NCBI GenBank assembly: GCA_003521625.1
Contig: DPHV01000024.1
Coordinates: forward strand, 238,815 to 302,814
DNA length: 64,000 nucleotides
DNA from: Ruminococcus sp.
GTDB lineage: Bacteria; Bacillota; Clostridia; Oscillospirales; Acutalibacteraceae
Direction of reading: 5' to 3'
In this document: positions 9,010-18,817 of the stretch, piece by piece
How positions within the stretch are numbered: position 1 is the stretch's first letter
How the letters are laid out: each line of letters starts with the position of its first letter
Notes under the pieces: model-generated
What the model saw: only the letters and a program-made list of their open reading frames with translations
What the model was told of the DNA's origin: nothing
Database searches by the model: none
Program-made: the position numbers and the translations under genes

Positions 9010-9684
9010 ATGACTAAAACAAATTTTAAATCTCTATCAATTAAGTTTGTAAGCTTAATTTGTGCAATTGCTTTAATTGCATCAACGGCTGTTTTAGGCG
9101 GTTGCTCTGGCAGCTCTTCAAGCTCTGAAACTTCTTCAAAGGCAACAGAGGCTGTTTCAGAAGCTTCTACAGAAGAAAATCTTCTATCAGGCAAGATTAA
9201 CGCTGTAATTGATATTAAGGATTACGGTAAAATTTCTTTGGAGCTTGATGCGGATACTGCGCCTATTACAGTTACAAACTTTGTAAAGCTTGCAAAAGAA
9301 GGCTTTTATGACGGACTTACTTTCCACAGAATCATTAAAGGCTTTATGATGCAGGGTGGTGACCCGCTTGGCACAGGCACAGGAGGAAGTGATGAGGAAA
9401 TCAAGGGCGAATTTGCACAGAACGGAGTTAAGAATGACATTTCACACGTAAGAGGTGTAATCTCTATGGCTCGTTCACAGCTTTTTGACAGTGCAAGCTC
9501 ACAGTTCTTTATCGTTCACGAGGACAGCACATTCCTTGACGGTCAGTATGCAGGATTCGGTCACGTTACAGACGGTATTGAAATTGTTGATAAAATCTGC
9601 GAGGAAACTCCCGTAACAGATAGTAACGGTACTGTTGCAGAGGGCAAAAAGCCTGTTATCAATACAATTACTATTGAAGACTGA
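9010..9684 (+). CDS. Cyclophilin-type peptidyl-prolyl isomerase, lipoprotein
   Basis: Extracytoplasmic foldase, 224 residues. The N-terminus is a lipoprotein signal with lipobox LGGC, followed by a Ser/Glu-rich linker (about 36-58) and a cyclophilin domain from about 62. Family motifs seen include FHRIIKGFMMQGGDP, the segment SMARS, SSQFFIVH and FLDGQYAGFGHV. It would sit on the outer face of the membrane and assist folding of secreted proteins. ATG at 9010 follows AAAGGAAA. The next gene starts 3 bases after its stop. Confidence 0.93.
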   Translation: MTKTNFKSLSIKFVSLICAIALIASTAVLGGCSGSSSSSETSSKATEAVSEASTEENLLSGKINAVIDIKDYGKISLELDADTAPITVTNFVKLAKEGFYDGLTFHRIIKGFMMQGGDPLGTGTGGSDEEIKGEFAQNGVKNDISHVRGVISMARSQLFDSASSQFFIVHEDSTFLDGQYAGFGHVTDGIEIVDKICEETPVTDSNGTVAEGKKPVINTITIED

Positions 9685-9687
9685 TAA

Positions 9688-10137
9688 ATGAAAATTCTTG
9701 TTGACGCTGACGCCTGCCCTGTTGTCAGACAGGTTGAAAAAGTTGCGAAACGATATAATATTCCTACTGTTTTACTTTGCGACACAAGTCACATTATGAA
9801 CACAACTTACAGCGAAGTAAAAATTATCGGCTCCGGTGCTGACGCTGTTGACTTTGCACTTGTGAATATGTGTCAGAAGGGCGATATTGCTGTGACACAG
9901 GATTACGGCGTTGCGGCTATGGTGCTTTCAAAAGGCGGTTATTGTATTCATCAATCGGGTAAAATTTTTACTGATGACAACATTGGCGGTCTGCTTATGG
10001 ACAGGCATCTTGCAAAAAAAGCAAGAATGTCTAAAATTAAAAATCACCTTAAAGGTCCTAAAAAGCGGACGCAGGCTGATGACGAAAGATTTGAAGCTTC
10101 ATTTGAAAGCCTGATAAAAAGAATATTGAATAATTAA
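9688..10137 (+). CDS. YaiI/YqxD family protein (DUF188, NYN-like)
   Basis: A 149-residue protein of the conserved YaiI/YqxD family, recognised by its start ILVDADACPVV and the central ALVNMCQKGDIAVTQDYGVA. The acidic residues in these motifs resemble those of PIN/NYN nuclease folds, so RNA cleavage is possible but unproven. Its start codon lies 3 bases after the cyclophilin stop, so the two genes are cotranscribed. It ends at a strong bidirectional terminator. Confidence 0.88.
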   Translation: MKILVDADACPVVRQVEKVAKRYNIPTVLLCDTSHIMNTTYSEVKIIGSGADAVDFALVNMCQKGDIAVTQDYGVAAMVLSKGGYCIHQSGKIFTDDNIGGLLMDRHLAKKARMSKIKNHLKGPKKRTQADDERFEASFESLIKRILNN

Positions 10138-10140
10138 ATA

Positions 10141-10186
10141 AACGGCTGATTTGACACTACTATAGTTCAAATCAGCCGTTGTTTAT
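10141..10186. terminator. Bidirectional terminator between yaiI-like gene and tex
   Basis: AACGGCTGATTTG and CAAATCAGCCGTT form a 13-base stem, followed by GTTTATT. It separates convergent genes. Confidence 0.8.
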
Positions 10187-10189
10187 TGC

Positions 10190-12337
10190 TTAAAATCTCA
10201 TTGTAAGGGAAATACGGTTTTTGTCAGGGTCTACCGATAAAATCTTTACGTTTACTACGTCACCCACCTTCAGTACTTCTCCGGGATGCTTGATATATTT
10301 ATCGCAAATCTGCGAAATGTGAACAAGACCATCCTGATGAACACCGATGTCAACAAAAGCACCGAAGTCGATTACATTACGCACTGTTCCTTTAAGCTCC
10401 ATTCCCTCTTTTAAATCCTTAATGTCGAGAATATCACTGCGGAGCATTGGTGCAGGCATTTCATCTCGTGGGTCTCTTCCGGGTTTTGAAAGCTCCTTTA
10501 CTATATCGTCAAGAGTCGGTAAACCAATTTCAAGCTTTTCTGCAAGTGTTTTTGTGCCATATGCTTTTACTCTTGACTGTAAATCGGGGAATTTGCCTGA
10601 TTTTATTTCTTTATCCGAATAATCAAGCAGATTTAAAAGCTCCTTTGCGCTCTTGTAGCTTTCGGGGTGAACTCCCGTATTATCAAGAGGATTTTTGCTT
10701 TCGGGAACTCTCAAAAAGCCTGCACACTGCTCAAAGGCTTTTGGTCCGAGTTTCGGAACTTTTTTAAGCTCGGCACGAGAGGAAAACGCTCCGTTCTCTT
10801 CCCTGTATGCAACAATGTTTTTGCATACTGTTGAATTTAGTCCCGAAACTCTCAAAAGGAGTGCAGGTGATGCGGTGTTTAAGTCAGCGCCTACAGAATT
10901 TACGCAGTCCTCAACAACGCCGTCAAGCGTTTCTCCGAGTCTTTTTTGCGGCATATCGTGCTGATACTGACCTACTCCGATTGCTTTCGGCTCTATTTTT
11001 ACAAGCTCCGCAAGAGGATCTTGAAGTCGTCTTGCGATTGAAACGGCACTACGCAGCGTAAGGTCAAGCTCGGGCAGTTCAGTTGCGGCAAGCTTTGAGG
11101 CGGAATATACCGATGCTCCTGCCTCGCTTACTACCATATAATAAACAGTATGGTCAGCTTCCTTTATTACATCGGCCGTAAACATTTCAGTTTCCTTGCT
11201 TGCTGTTCCGTTACCGATAGAAATAATATCAACATTATATTTTTTTATAAGCTGTAAAAGCTTCCGTTTTGATTCTTCAATTTTCTTATCCGAATGTGTA
11301 GGATAGATAACGGCAGTGTCAAGCACCTTGCCCGTATCGTCAACAACAGCAACCTTACAGCCTGTTCTGTAACCGGGGTCAAGTCCGAGAACGGTTTTGC
11401 CCTTAACGGGAGGCTGCATAAGTAATTGTTTAAGATTGACGGCAAACACCTTCATTGCATTTTCTGACGCTGTATCGGTTAAATCATTTCTGATTTCACG
11501 CTCAATTGACGGAAAAATCAATCTGTTGTATGCATCGGTACAGGCTTCTCTTATTATATCGGAGCAAAGCGGATTTGTGCCTTTGTCGAGTAAGCGGTAA
11601 ATTATATTAAGCGGCTTTTCGCTGTCTGATTCAATTGACACCTTTAAAAAGCCCTCTTTTTCACCTCGGTTAATTGCAAGCAGCCTATGCCCTGCTATCT
11701 TCTTAACGGGTTCTTTAAAGTCGTAATATGTTGTATATACGCTTTCCTTTTCGGATTCGGTCGCAGTTGAAGATACAACGCCGTTCATCGTTGTAAGATT
11801 TCTGACTCTTTTTCTGATTTCTGCGCTGTCGGATACCTGTTCTGCTATTATATCCATTGCACCCTGAATTGCTTCTTCGGCTGATATCACGCCCTTTTCT
11901 TCATCTATATATTTTTCTGCAGTAACACTCGGAGTGAACGAGCTGTCCTGTTTTATAATTTCAAGCGCCATAGGCTCAAGTCCTTTTTCCTTTGCGACAG
12001 ACGCTCTTGTCTTTCTCTTCGGTCTGTAGGGTCGATAAATATCTTCAAGCTCCGATAAGGTTGAAGCCTTGTCAAGCAAGGCAGAAATCTCATCTGTAAG
12101 CTTTTCCTGACCGTCAATCAGCGAACGTATTTCTTCTCTGCGCTTGTCAAGTCCACGCAGATATTCAAGCTTTTCACTGAATTCTCTGATAAGCTGGTCA
12201 TCCATTGAACCGTGCATTTCTTTGCGGTAACGTGCAATAAACGGAATTGTGTTGCCGTCATCAAGCAGAGCGATTATGTTATGTGCATACTCCTCTTTTA
12301 TATTGAACTGTTGCGCTAAAATTTGTGTATACTCCAT
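10190..12337 (-). CDS. tex: Tex-type transcription accessory / S1 RNA-binding protein
   Basis: A 715-residue cytoplasmic RNA-binding protein of the Tex family, which influences transcription and stress tolerance. Visible modules are the N-terminal helical Tex domain, a YqgF-like RNase H fold starting near GLDPGYRTGCKVAVVD, helix-hairpin-helix segments around LLRVSGLNSTVCKNIVAYRE, and a C-terminal S1 domain (KGTVRNVIDFGAFVDIGVHQ). Length is normal for the family. ATG at 12337 is preceded by GGAGGAA. It is monocistronic and divergent from the thiamine operon. Confidence 0.95.
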   Translation of the reverse strand: MEYTQILAQQFNIKEEYAHNIIALLDDGNTIPFIARYRKEMHGSMDDQLIREFSEKLEYLRGLDKRREEIRSLIDGQEKLTDEISALLDKASTLSELEDIYRPYRPKRKTRASVAKEKGLEPMALEIIKQDSSFTPSVTAEKYIDEEKGVISAEEAIQGAMDIIAEQVSDSAEIRKRVRNLTTMNGVVSSTATESEKESVYTTYYDFKEPVKKIAGHRLLAINRGEKEGFLKVSIESDSEKPLNIIYRLLDKGTNPLCSDIIREACTDAYNRLIFPSIEREIRNDLTDTASENAMKVFAVNLKQLLMQPPVKGKTVLGLDPGYRTGCKVAVVDDTGKVLDTAVIYPTHSDKKIEESKRKLLQLIKKYNVDIISIGNGTASKETEMFTADVIKEADHTVYYMVVSEAGASVYSASKLAATELPELDLTLRSAVSIARRLQDPLAELVKIEPKAIGVGQYQHDMPQKRLGETLDGVVEDCVNSVGADLNTASPALLLRVSGLNSTVCKNIVAYREENGAFSSRAELKKVPKLGPKAFEQCAGFLRVPESKNPLDNTGVHPESYKSAKELLNLLDYSDKEIKSGKFPDLQSRVKAYGTKTLAEKLEIGLPTLDDIVKELSKPGRDPRDEMPAPMLRSDILDIKDLKEGMELKGTVRNVIDFGAFVDIGVHQDGLVHISQICDKYIKHPGEVLKVGDVVNVKILSVDPDKNRISLTMRF

Positions 12338-12424
12338 TGTTTCCTCCGTAGGTTATATTTCTACTAAATTATAGCACAAAAGGAAATCAATTGCACGAAT
12401 TTTTTGTTTTTAGGCAAAAAGGTA

Positions 12425-12453
12425 TTTACTTTTTAAAAAAAGAGGAATATACT
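12425..12453 (+). promoter_or_regulatory. Promoter of the thiamine operon
   Basis: TTTACT at 12425-12430, 17 bases, TATACT at 12448-12453. The predicted transcript starts near 12460, just before the TPP riboswitch. Confidence 0.6.
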
Positions 12454-12467
12454 ATAGATAAATTAAT

Positions 12468-12556
12468 ATAAACGGGAGCTCGAATGGGCTGAGAGGAAAT
12501 GAATTGACATTTCGACCGTAATACCTGATTTGGATAATGCCAGCGTAGGGACTTAA
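12468..12556 (+). ncRNA. TPP riboswitch (THI element)
   Basis: The conserved thi-box segments are present in order: GGGAGCT, GGGCTGAGAGG (CTGAGA at 12489-12494), ACCTGATTTGGATAATGCC, and AGCGTAGGGA. These form the two-armed thiamine pyrophosphate aptamer. A terminator follows immediately, so binding of TPP should stop transcription before thiS. Confidence 0.95.
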
Positions 12557-12567
12557 ACTGTATTTTT

Positions 12568-12600
12568 ACGAAGTGTGTCTTTTGGCATACTTCGTTTTTG
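12568..12600 (+). terminator. Riboswitch-controlled terminator
   Basis: ACGAAGT and ACTTCGT form the stem, followed by TTTTTG. It lies between the TPP aptamer and thiS and is the likely expression platform. Confidence 0.85.
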
Positions 12601-12615
12601 TTTGGAGGGATAAAA

Positions 12616-12810
12616 TTGATTTGCATTAACGGAGAAAAAATTGAAAAAGACAAGATTGTGCTTTCATCTTATCTTGAAGAAAACGGAATTAATCCGCAGA
12701 GAATTGCTGTTGAATTAAACGGAGAAATACTGCCAAAGTCACAGTACAGTAATACCGCTTTAAAAGACGGTGATGTTGTTGAAATTGTAAATTTTGTCGG
12801 AGGAGGTTGA
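12616..12810 (+). CDS. thiS: Sulfur carrier protein ThiS
   Basis: Ubiquitin-like sulfur carrier for thiazole synthesis, 64 residues, ending in the required C-terminal GG (NFVGGG). It starts with TTG at 12616, six bases after GGAGGG; the frame continues upstream to 12598 but that would place the start on the terminator. First gene after the riboswitch. ThiF activates its C-terminus and ThiG uses the thiocarboxylate. Confidence 0.93.
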   Translation: MICINGEKIEKDKIVLSSYLEENGINPQRIAVELNGEILPKSQYSNTALKDGDVVEIVNFVGGG

Positions 12811-12812
12811 TT

Positions 12813-13457
12813 ATGAACACTAAAATTCCCGACAAATGTGAAATTGATAACGTGCTTTCAATGAGGCACACGCAGGAAGTTTTTGAAAAGCTGAAAAACA
12901 CACGTGTTGCCGTTGCAGGACTTGGAGGTTTAGGCTCAAACATTGCGCTTATGCTTGCAAGAGCAGGAGTAGGTACGCTTCATCTGATTGATTTTGATGA
13001 GGTGGATTTGAGCAACCTGAATCGTCAGCAGTATTTTATCTGTCACCTTGGACTGTACAAGACTGACGCTATAAAAGATGGAATAAGCAGAATTAATCCG
13101 TACATTAATGTAATAACAGACTGCGTCAAAGTGACTGATGATAACATTGATTCACTTTTCAAAGACGACAATGTTATATGTGAAGCATTTGATAATCCCG
13201 ACTGCAAGGCTATGCTTGTGAACCGTATTCTTGAAACAAGAAAAGATGCATACATTGTTGCCGCATCGGGTATGGCCGGCACCGAAAAATCAAATACAAT
13301 AATCACAAGAAAAATTACAGACCGTTTTTATCTTTGCGGTGATGAAACAAGCGGCGCAGTTAAGGGTAACGGTCTGATGTCACCGAGAGTTACAATATGT
13401 GCCGCCCATCAGGCAAACGCAATTTTGCGTATAATTCTCGGAAAATATGATGTATAA
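12813..13457 (+). CDS. thiF: ThiF-type adenylyltransferase
   Basis: E1-like enzyme that adenylates the C-terminus of ThiS. The nucleotide-binding loop GLGGLGS is at 36-42, followed by the acidic segment [17 protein letters not shown]. At 214 residues it is the short form found in Clostridia, without the zinc-binding CxxC pairs of E. coli ThiF. ATG at 12813 lies after GGAGGAGG, which is formed by the glycine codons at the end of thiS. The gene ends just before the thiG ribosome site. Confidence 0.92.
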   Translation: MNTKIPDKCEIDNVLSMRHTQEVFEKLKNTRVAVAGLGGLGSNIALMLARAGVGTLHLIDFDEVDLSNLNRQQYFICHLGLYKTDAIKDGISRINPYINVITDCVKVTDDNIDSLFKDDNVICEAFDNPDCKAMLVNRILETRKDAYIVAASGMAGTEKSNTIITRKITDRFYLCGDETSGAVKGNGLMSPRVTICAAHQANAILRIILGKYDV

Positions 13458-13470
13458 AGGAAGTAAGAAA

Positions 13471-14241
13471 ATGGAAAATGACAAACTGATTATCGGAGGT
13501 CACGAATTTAACTCACGCTTCATTTTAGGCTCGGGCAAATATTCGCTTGACCTTATCAAGGCAGCTGTAGAAAACGCAGGCGCAGAGATTATCACGCTTG
13601 CGCTCAGACGTGCCGCAACAGGAAATGTTGCAAATATTCTCGACTACATTCCCGAACACGTTACTCTTTTACCTAACACCTCGGGTGCAAGAAACGCCGA
13701 CGAGGCTGTCAGAATTGCAAGACTTGCAAGAGAAGTCGGTTGCGGTAACTTTATAAAAATTGAAGTTATCAAGGATTCAAAATATCTTTTGCCCGATAAC
13801 TACGAAACAATCAAGGCTACAGAAATTCTTGCAAAAGAGGGATTTGTGGTTATGCCGTATATGTACCCCGATTTGAATGTTGCAAGAAGTCTGCGTGACG
13901 CAGGTGCGGCTTCAATTATGCCGCTCGGCGCACCGATAGGCTCTAACAAGGGAATCTGCACAAAGGAATTTATAAAAATTCTGATTGATGAAATTGATTT
14001 GCCGATTATCATAGACGCAGGAATCGGCAGACCTTCACAGGCTTGCGAGGCTATGGAAATGGGAGCGGCTGCTGTTATGGCTAACACTGCAATTGCTACT
14101 GCAGGTGATATTCCGCAGATGGCTGAAGCCTTCAAAAAGGCAATTGAGGCAGGCAGGCAGGCTTATCTTTCGGGACTTGGCAGAGTAATTGAAAAAGGTG
14201 CTTCTGCATCTTCCCCGCTTACGGGATTTCTTGAGAACTGA
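13471..14241 (+). CDS. thiG: Thiazole synthase
   Basis: Forms the thiazole phosphate ring from 1-deoxy-xylulose 5-phosphate, dehydroglycine and ThiS-thiocarboxylate. It is a 256-residue TIM barrel. The Schiff-base lysine is K96 (FIKIEVI), and the phosphate-binding [19 protein letters not shown] is present. ATG at 13471 follows AAAGGAAG; upstream in-frame ATGs at 13447 and 13450 overlap the end of thiF and were rejected. Confidence 0.95.
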   Translation: MENDKLIIGGHEFNSRFILGSGKYSLDLIKAAVENAGAEIITLALRRAATGNVANILDYIPEHVTLLPNTSGARNADEAVRIARLAREVGCGNFIKIEVIKDSKYLLPDNYETIKATEILAKEGFVVMPYMYPDLNVARSLRDAGAASIMPLGAPIGSNKGICTKEFIKILIDEIDLPIIIDAGIGRPSQACEAMEMGAAAVMANTAIATAGDIPQMAEAFKKAIEAGRQAYLSGLGRVIEKGASASSPLTGFLEN

Positions 14242-14250
14242 GGCTGAATA

Positions 14251-15405
14251 ATGGAGAAAAGAACTAATCATATGGAATATCTGCCTGATATGGAGCAGAT
14301 TGATTCTGATATAAAAGACAAGGTAATTGAAGCTATGAATGCCTATGAGCCTGATAAGTACACAGAGAATGATGTGTTGCAGGCGCTTGAGCACAATACC
14401 AAAACAATTGAAGATTTCAAGGCACTGCTTTCCCCTGCCGCTCTTCCTTTTTTAGAGGAAATTGCACAGCAGGCACAGGCTGAAACCAGAAAGCATTTCG
14501 GAAATTCAATCAATATGTTCACTCCGCTTTATATTTCAAACTACTGCGAAAATTACTGTGTCTACTGCGGTTTTAACTGCCACAATAAGATTCACCGTGC
14601 AAAGCTCAATTACGAAGAAATTGAAAAGGAAATGCAGGCAATTGCCAAAACAGGCTTACAGGAAGTTCTTTTGCTGACAGGCGAAAGCAAGAAGATGAGC
14701 GATGTTGAATACATAGGCGAAGCGTGTAAGATTGCAAGAAAATATTTTAAGGTAGTCGGACTTGAGGTTTACCCGATGAACAGTGATGAATACAGCTATA
14801 TTCAGAAATGCGGCGCAGATTACGTCACTGTTTTTCAGGAAACATATAATTCCGACAAGTACGAAACTTTGCACCTTGCCGGTCACAAACGAGTATTCCC
14901 CTATCGTCTTGAAACGCAGGAACGTGCGCTTATGGGCGGAATGAGGGGCGTCGGTTTTGCGGCACTTCTCGGACTTTCGGATTTCAGAAAGGACGCTTTT
15001 GCAACGGGAATTCACGCTTATCTCATTCAGAGAAAATACCCCCACGCTGAAATTGCTTTCTCGTGCCCGAGATTAAGACCGATTATAAACAATGACAAAA
15101 TTAATCCCAAAGACGTTCACGAGCCGCAGCTTTTGCAGGTTATATGCGCATACAGACTGTTTATGCCGTTTGCAAGCATAACGATTTCAACTCGTGAATG
15201 TCAGCGTTTCCGTGATAACATTGTTCAGATTGCCGCTACCAAAATTTCGGCAGGCGTTGACGTAGGAATAGGCGGTCATAGTGACGGTGAAAAAAAAGGC
15301 GACGAACAGTTTGAAATCTCGGACGGAAGAAACGTTAAGGAAGTGTATGATGCACTTTGCAAAAACGGTATGCAGCCTGTAATGAGTGATTATATCTATG
15401 TTTAA
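14251..15405 (+). CDS. thiH: Tyrosine lyase ThiH (radical SAM)
   Basis: Cleaves tyrosine to dehydroglycine for the thiazole ring. The radical SAM motif is C99-x3-C103-x2-C106 (YCENYCVYCGF), followed by LLLTGES and the later GLLGLSDFRKD-type region typical of ThiH/HydG. It has 384 residues. This is the anaerobic route, replacing oxygen-dependent ThiO, which fits the strict anaerobe. ATG at 14251 lies 9 bases after the thiG stop. Its 3' end overlaps the next gene by 8 bases. Confidence 0.94.
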   Translation: MEKRTNHMEYLPDMEQIDSDIKDKVIEAMNAYEPDKYTENDVLQALEHNTKTIEDFKALLSPAALPFLEEIAQQAQAETRKHFGNSINMFTPLYISNYCENYCVYCGFNCHNKIHRAKLNYEEIEKEMQAIAKTGLQEVLLLTGESKKMSDVEYIGEACKIARKYFKVVGLEVYPMNSDEYSYIQKCGADYVTVFQETYNSDKYETLHLAGHKRVFPYRLETQERALMGGMRGVGFAALLGLSDFRKDAFATGIHAYLIQRKYPHAEIAFSCPRLRPIINNDKINPKDVHEPQLLQVICAYRLFMPFASITISTRECQRFRDNIVQIAATKISAGVDVGIGGHSDGEKKGDEQFEISDGRNVKEVYDALCKNGMQPVMSDYIYV

Positions 15406-16645
15406 GGTTATAAGCGTAAGTGCAAGACATCACAGCAATAATTTTTTGCAATCAATTGAAATGATAGCGCAAAGTGAAGTTGAAGCAATTATTCTGCGTG
15501 AAAAGGATTTATCGGAAGATGAATACTTCCTGCTTGCAAAAAAAGTAAAAGAGATTTGCGATAAATACAACAAAAAGCTGATTATTCACAGCTTTATTGA
15601 TGTTGCAAAAAAGCTCGGAATCAAAAATATTCAACTTCCTTTTTCAAAATTTATTGCAGTCGATAATCTTCACAAAAATTTTGAAAGCATAGGTACTTCC
15701 GTACACTCTGTTGAGGACGCTGTTCTTGCGGAAAAATCGGGTGCTGATTACATAATTTCAGGTCATATTTTTACAACAGACTGTAAAAAAGGACTTGCAC
15801 CACGTGGAGTTGAATTATTAAGTAAAGTATGCAATGCCGTAAATATACCCGTTTACGCTATCGGCGGAATTGATGATAATTCTGTTGCAGAATTAAGCAA
15901 TTTGAATTGCAATAATTTTTCGGGTGTATGCGTTATGTCTGCACTTATGAAAAGCGACAATCCGCAGGAACTTGTACAAAAAGTAAAGGACAGTTATTCT
16001 ATGAAAACCGACAGAAGTAAATATTTGCTCTATGCAGTCACAGACAGGCATTGGCTAAACGGCAGAACTCTTGAAGATGAGGTTGAACAGGCTTTAAAGG
16101 GCGGTGTAACTCTTGTTCAACTCCGTGAAAAAAATCTTGATTTTGAAGATTTTTGCAGGGAAGCCGAAAAAATACATTCACTTTGCAGAAGGTACCACAT
16201 TCCGCTTATTATCAATGACAATGTAGAAGTTACAAAAGCCGTTGATGCGGAAGGTGTGCACCTCGGTCAGGGCGATATGAGCATATCAAAAGCAAGAGAG
16301 ATTCTTGGCAACGAAAAAATTATCGGCGCAACAGCAAGGACAATGGAACTGGCTGTTAAAGCTGAAAAAGAAGGTGCCGACTATGTCGGAAGCGGCGCAG
16401 TTTTCGGCACAAGCACCAAAAGCGATGCGGTTAAAATGAGCTTTGATACCTTAATGGAAATTTGCAAGAGCGTTAAAATTCCTGTTACAGCAATCGGAGG
16501 AATTACAAAGGAAAATATTTCTGAGCTTAAAGGAACTGGGATTTCAGGTGTTGCTGTTGTAAGCGGAATTTTTGCCGAGAAAGATATTTATAATTCTACA
16601 TTGGAATTAAGAAAGAAAATTGAGGAGATTGTAAATGGAAAATAA
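15398..16645 (+). CDS. thiE: TenI-ThiE fusion: thiazole tautomerase plus thiamine phosphate synthase
   Basis: Two homologous TIM-barrel halves in one frame, 415 residues. Residues 1 to about 195 resemble TenI, with the tautomerase-type segment SGHIFTTDCKKGLAPRG. Residues about 205-415 are ThiE, with LYAVTDR, QLREKN, INDNVEVT, VHLGQGDM, GATART and the Thr/Ser-rich phosphate site GAVFGTSTKSD. ThiE couples hydroxymethylpyrimidine pyrophosphate to thiazole phosphate. An internal ATG at 16001 has AAAGGA 10 bases upstream and would yield ThiE alone. ATG at 15398 was preferred to GTG at 15386. It overlaps thiD by 11 bases. Confidence 0.9.
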   Translation: MFKVISVSARHHSNNFLQSIEMIAQSEVEAIILREKDLSEDEYFLLAKKVKEICDKYNKKLIIHSFIDVAKKLGIKNIQLPFSKFIAVDNLHKNFESIGTSVHSVEDAVLAEKSGADYIISGHIFTTDCKKGLAPRGVELLSKVCNAVNIPVYAIGGIDDNSVAELSNLNCNNFSGVCVMSALMKSDNPQELVQKVKDSYSMKTDRSKYLLYAVTDRHWLNGRTLEDEVEQALKGGVTLVQLREKNLDFEDFCREAEKIHSLCRRYHIPLIINDNVEVTKAVDAEGVHLGQGDMSISKAREILGNEKIIGATARTMELAVKAEKEGADYVGSGAVFGTSTKSDAVKMSFDTLMEICKSVKIPVTAIGGITKENISELKGTGISGVAVVSGIFAEKDIYNSTLELRKKIEEIVNGK

Positions 16646-17435
16646 CCTCAAGATGAAAACAGCACTAACAATTGCGGGGAGTGATTCAAGCGGCGGTGCC
16701 GGAATTCAGGCAGATTTAAAAACTATGTGCTGTCTTGGTGTATACGGAATGAGCGCAATTACTGCTCTTACTGCTCAAAACACAACCGGCGTTGCAGACA
16801 TTTTTGAAGTAAGTCCCGAGTTTTTACAAAAACAGCTTGATTGTGTTTTCAGTGACATCTTCCCTGATGCTGTCAAAACAGGTATGCTGTCAGATTCAAA
16901 GCTGATTGCAGTAATTGCCGATACTTTAAAAAAATACAATGCAAAAAATATTGTTGTTGACCCAGTTATGGTATCGACAAGCGGTTCAAAACTTATTAAA
17001 GAAGAAGCAGTTAATTCTCTGAAAGAATTACTCTTCCCTATTGCCGACATCATAACTCCAAACATTCCCGAGGCTGAAATCCTCGGTGAAATGAAAATTC
17101 ATACAAGAGCCGATATGGAAAACGTATGCAGAAAAATCAGCGATAAATACGGCTGTTCAGTTCTCTGTAAGGGCGGACACAGTGTTGAGGATTCAAATGA
17201 CGTATTATTCCACAACGGAAATATAATATGGCTTGAAAGTACAAGAATTGATAACCCGAATACACACGGAACGGGTTGTACACTGTCAAGTGCAATCGCA
17301 AGCTATCTTGCCCTTGGTGAGAGTGTTGAAAGCTCTGTTAAGCTTGCAAAGGAATATCTTACAGGTGCAATAAGTGCAGGACTTGACCTTGGAAAAGGAA
17401 GCGGTCCTCTTGCCCATAACTATAAAATAATATAA
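16635..17435 (+). CDS. thiD: Hydroxymethylpyrimidine (phosphate) kinase
   Basis: Ribokinase-fold enzyme that phosphorylates HMP and HMP phosphate, 266 residues. Family signatures seen are [16 protein letters not shown] near the N-terminus, [11 protein letters not shown], and the anion-hole and base region [17 protein letters not shown] at 16635 overlaps the ThiE frame and follows GAGGAG. Confidence 0.95.
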   Translation: MENNLKMKTALTIAGSDSSGGAGIQADLKTMCCLGVYGMSAITALTAQNTTGVADIFEVSPEFLQKQLDCVFSDIFPDAVKTGMLSDSKLIAVIADTLKKYNAKNIVVDPVMVSTSGSKLIKEEAVNSLKELLFPIADIITPNIPEAEILGEMKIHTRADMENVCRKISDKYGCSVLCKGGHSVEDSNDVLFHNGNIIWLESTRIDNPNTHGTGCTLSSAIASYLALGESVESSVKLAKEYLTGAISAGLDLGKGSGPLAHNYKII

Positions 17436-17451
17436 GGAAAGGTCTGATAAA

Positions 17452-18756
17452 ATGAGAGAATATGCTACACAAATGGAAGCCGCAAAAAAAGGAATTGTAA
17501 CAAAGGAGCTTGAAGCCGTTGCAAAAAAGGAACGTATGACGGTTGAGGAGCTTATGCCGCTTGTTGCACAGGGTAAAGTTGTAATCTGTGCAAACAAGCT
17601 TCATACCTGCATTGACCCACAGGGAGTCGGCTCAATGTTAAGCACTAAAATCAACGTAAACCTCGGTGTTTCTCGTGACTGTAAGGACTACAATATTGAG
17701 ATGCAGAAGGTTATGGAAGCAGTTAATATGGGCGCACACGCAATTATGGACTTGTCATCTCACGGAGATACAATTCCTTTCAGAAGAAAGCTTACTAGCG
17801 AGTGTCCTGCAATGATTGGTACTGTACCTGTTTACGACTCTGTTATTCACTATCAGCGTGACCTCGACACACTCACTGCACAGGATTTTATTGATGTAGT
17901 AAGACTTCACGCACAGGACGGCGTTGACTTTGTAACGCTACACTGCGGTATCACTCGCAAGACAATTGAGCAGATTAAGAAGCATAAGAGAAAGATGAAC
18001 ATTGTATCACGTGGCGGCTCGCTTGTTTTTGCGTGGATGTGTATGACAGGCAACGAAAATCCGTTCTATGAATACTACGATGAAATTCTCGACATCTGCC
18101 GTGAGTATGACGTTACAATTTCACTCGGCGACGCCTGCCGTCCGGGTTGTCTTGCAGATGCAAGCGACGTTTGCCAGATTGAAGAGCTTGTAAGACTCGG
18201 AGAGCTGACAAAGCGTGCATGGGCAAAAGACGTTCAGGTTATGGTTGAGGGACCCGGTCATATGCCTATGGACCAGATTGCGGCAAATATGAAAATTCAG
18301 AATACAATCTGCAACGGTGCGCCGTTCTATGTACTCGGACCGCTTGTTACCGATATTGCCCCCGGTTACGACCATATTACTTCTGCTATTGGCGGAGCAA
18401 TTGCGGCGGCTTCGGGTGCGGCTTTCCTCTGCTACGTTACTCCCGCCGAGCATCTTGCGTTGCCGAATGTTGAGGACGTTAAACAGGGAATTATCGCATC
18501 AAAAATCGCCGCTCACGCCGCTGACATTGCAAAAGGCGTGAGAGGAGCAAGAGAGATTGACGACAAAATGGCTGACGCAAGAAGAAAGCTTGACTGGGAA
18601 GCACAATGGGAATGTGCAATTGACCCCGAAACAGCCAAGAAAATTCGTGACGACAGAAAGCCCGAGCACGACGACACCTGCTCAATGTGCGGCAAATTCT
18701 GCGCCGTAAGAAGTATGAACAAGGCTCTAAACGGTGAGCATATTGATATTCTGTAA
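17452..18756 (+). CDS. thiC: Phosphomethylpyrimidine synthase
   Basis: Radical SAM enzyme that rearranges aminoimidazole ribotide to HMP phosphate, 434 residues. It carries the C-terminal ThiC cluster motif C-x2-C-x4-C (CSMCGKFC) and conserved blocks [18 protein letters not shown] and [10 protein letters not shown]. The protein is the short, bacterial form without the long N-terminal domain. It is the last gene of the TPP-controlled operon and ends at a strong hairpin. Confidence 0.96.
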   Translation: MREYATQMEAAKKGIVTKELEAVAKKERMTVEELMPLVAQGKVVICANKLHTCIDPQGVGSMLSTKINVNLGVSRDCKDYNIEMQKVMEAVNMGAHAIMDLSSHGDTIPFRRKLTSECPAMIGTVPVYDSVIHYQRDLDTLTAQDFIDVVRLHAQDGVDFVTLHCGITRKTIEQIKKHKRKMNIVSRGGSLVFAWMCMTGNENPFYEYYDEILDICREYDVTISLGDACRPGCLADASDVCQIEELVRLGELTKRAWAKDVQVMVEGPGHMPMDQIAANMKIQNTICNGAPFYVLGPLVTDIAPGYDHITSAIGGAIAAASGAAFLCYVTPAEHLALPNVEDVKQGIIASKIAAHAADIAKGVRGAREIDDKMADARRKLDWEAQWECAIDPETAKKIRDDRKPEHDDTCSMCGKFCAVRSMNKALNGEHIDIL

Positions 18757-18775
18757 TTAAATTAGATTATATATA

Positions 18776-18812
18776 AAAAGTGCTGTTGCAGTTAGATGCA
18801 GCAGCACTTTTA
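18776..18812. terminator. Bidirectional terminator between thiC and spoIVA
   Basis: AAAAGTGCTG-TTGCA and TGCA-GCAGCACTTTT form a long stem flanked by A- and T-runs between convergent genes. Confidence 0.8.
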
Positions 18813-18817
18813 TTCTG

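Noticed and set aside
15386..15397. GTG start four codons upstream in the TenI-ThiE frame
   Set aside because: It extends the overlap with thiH and has no ribosome site; ATG at 15398 matches the usual TenI start.
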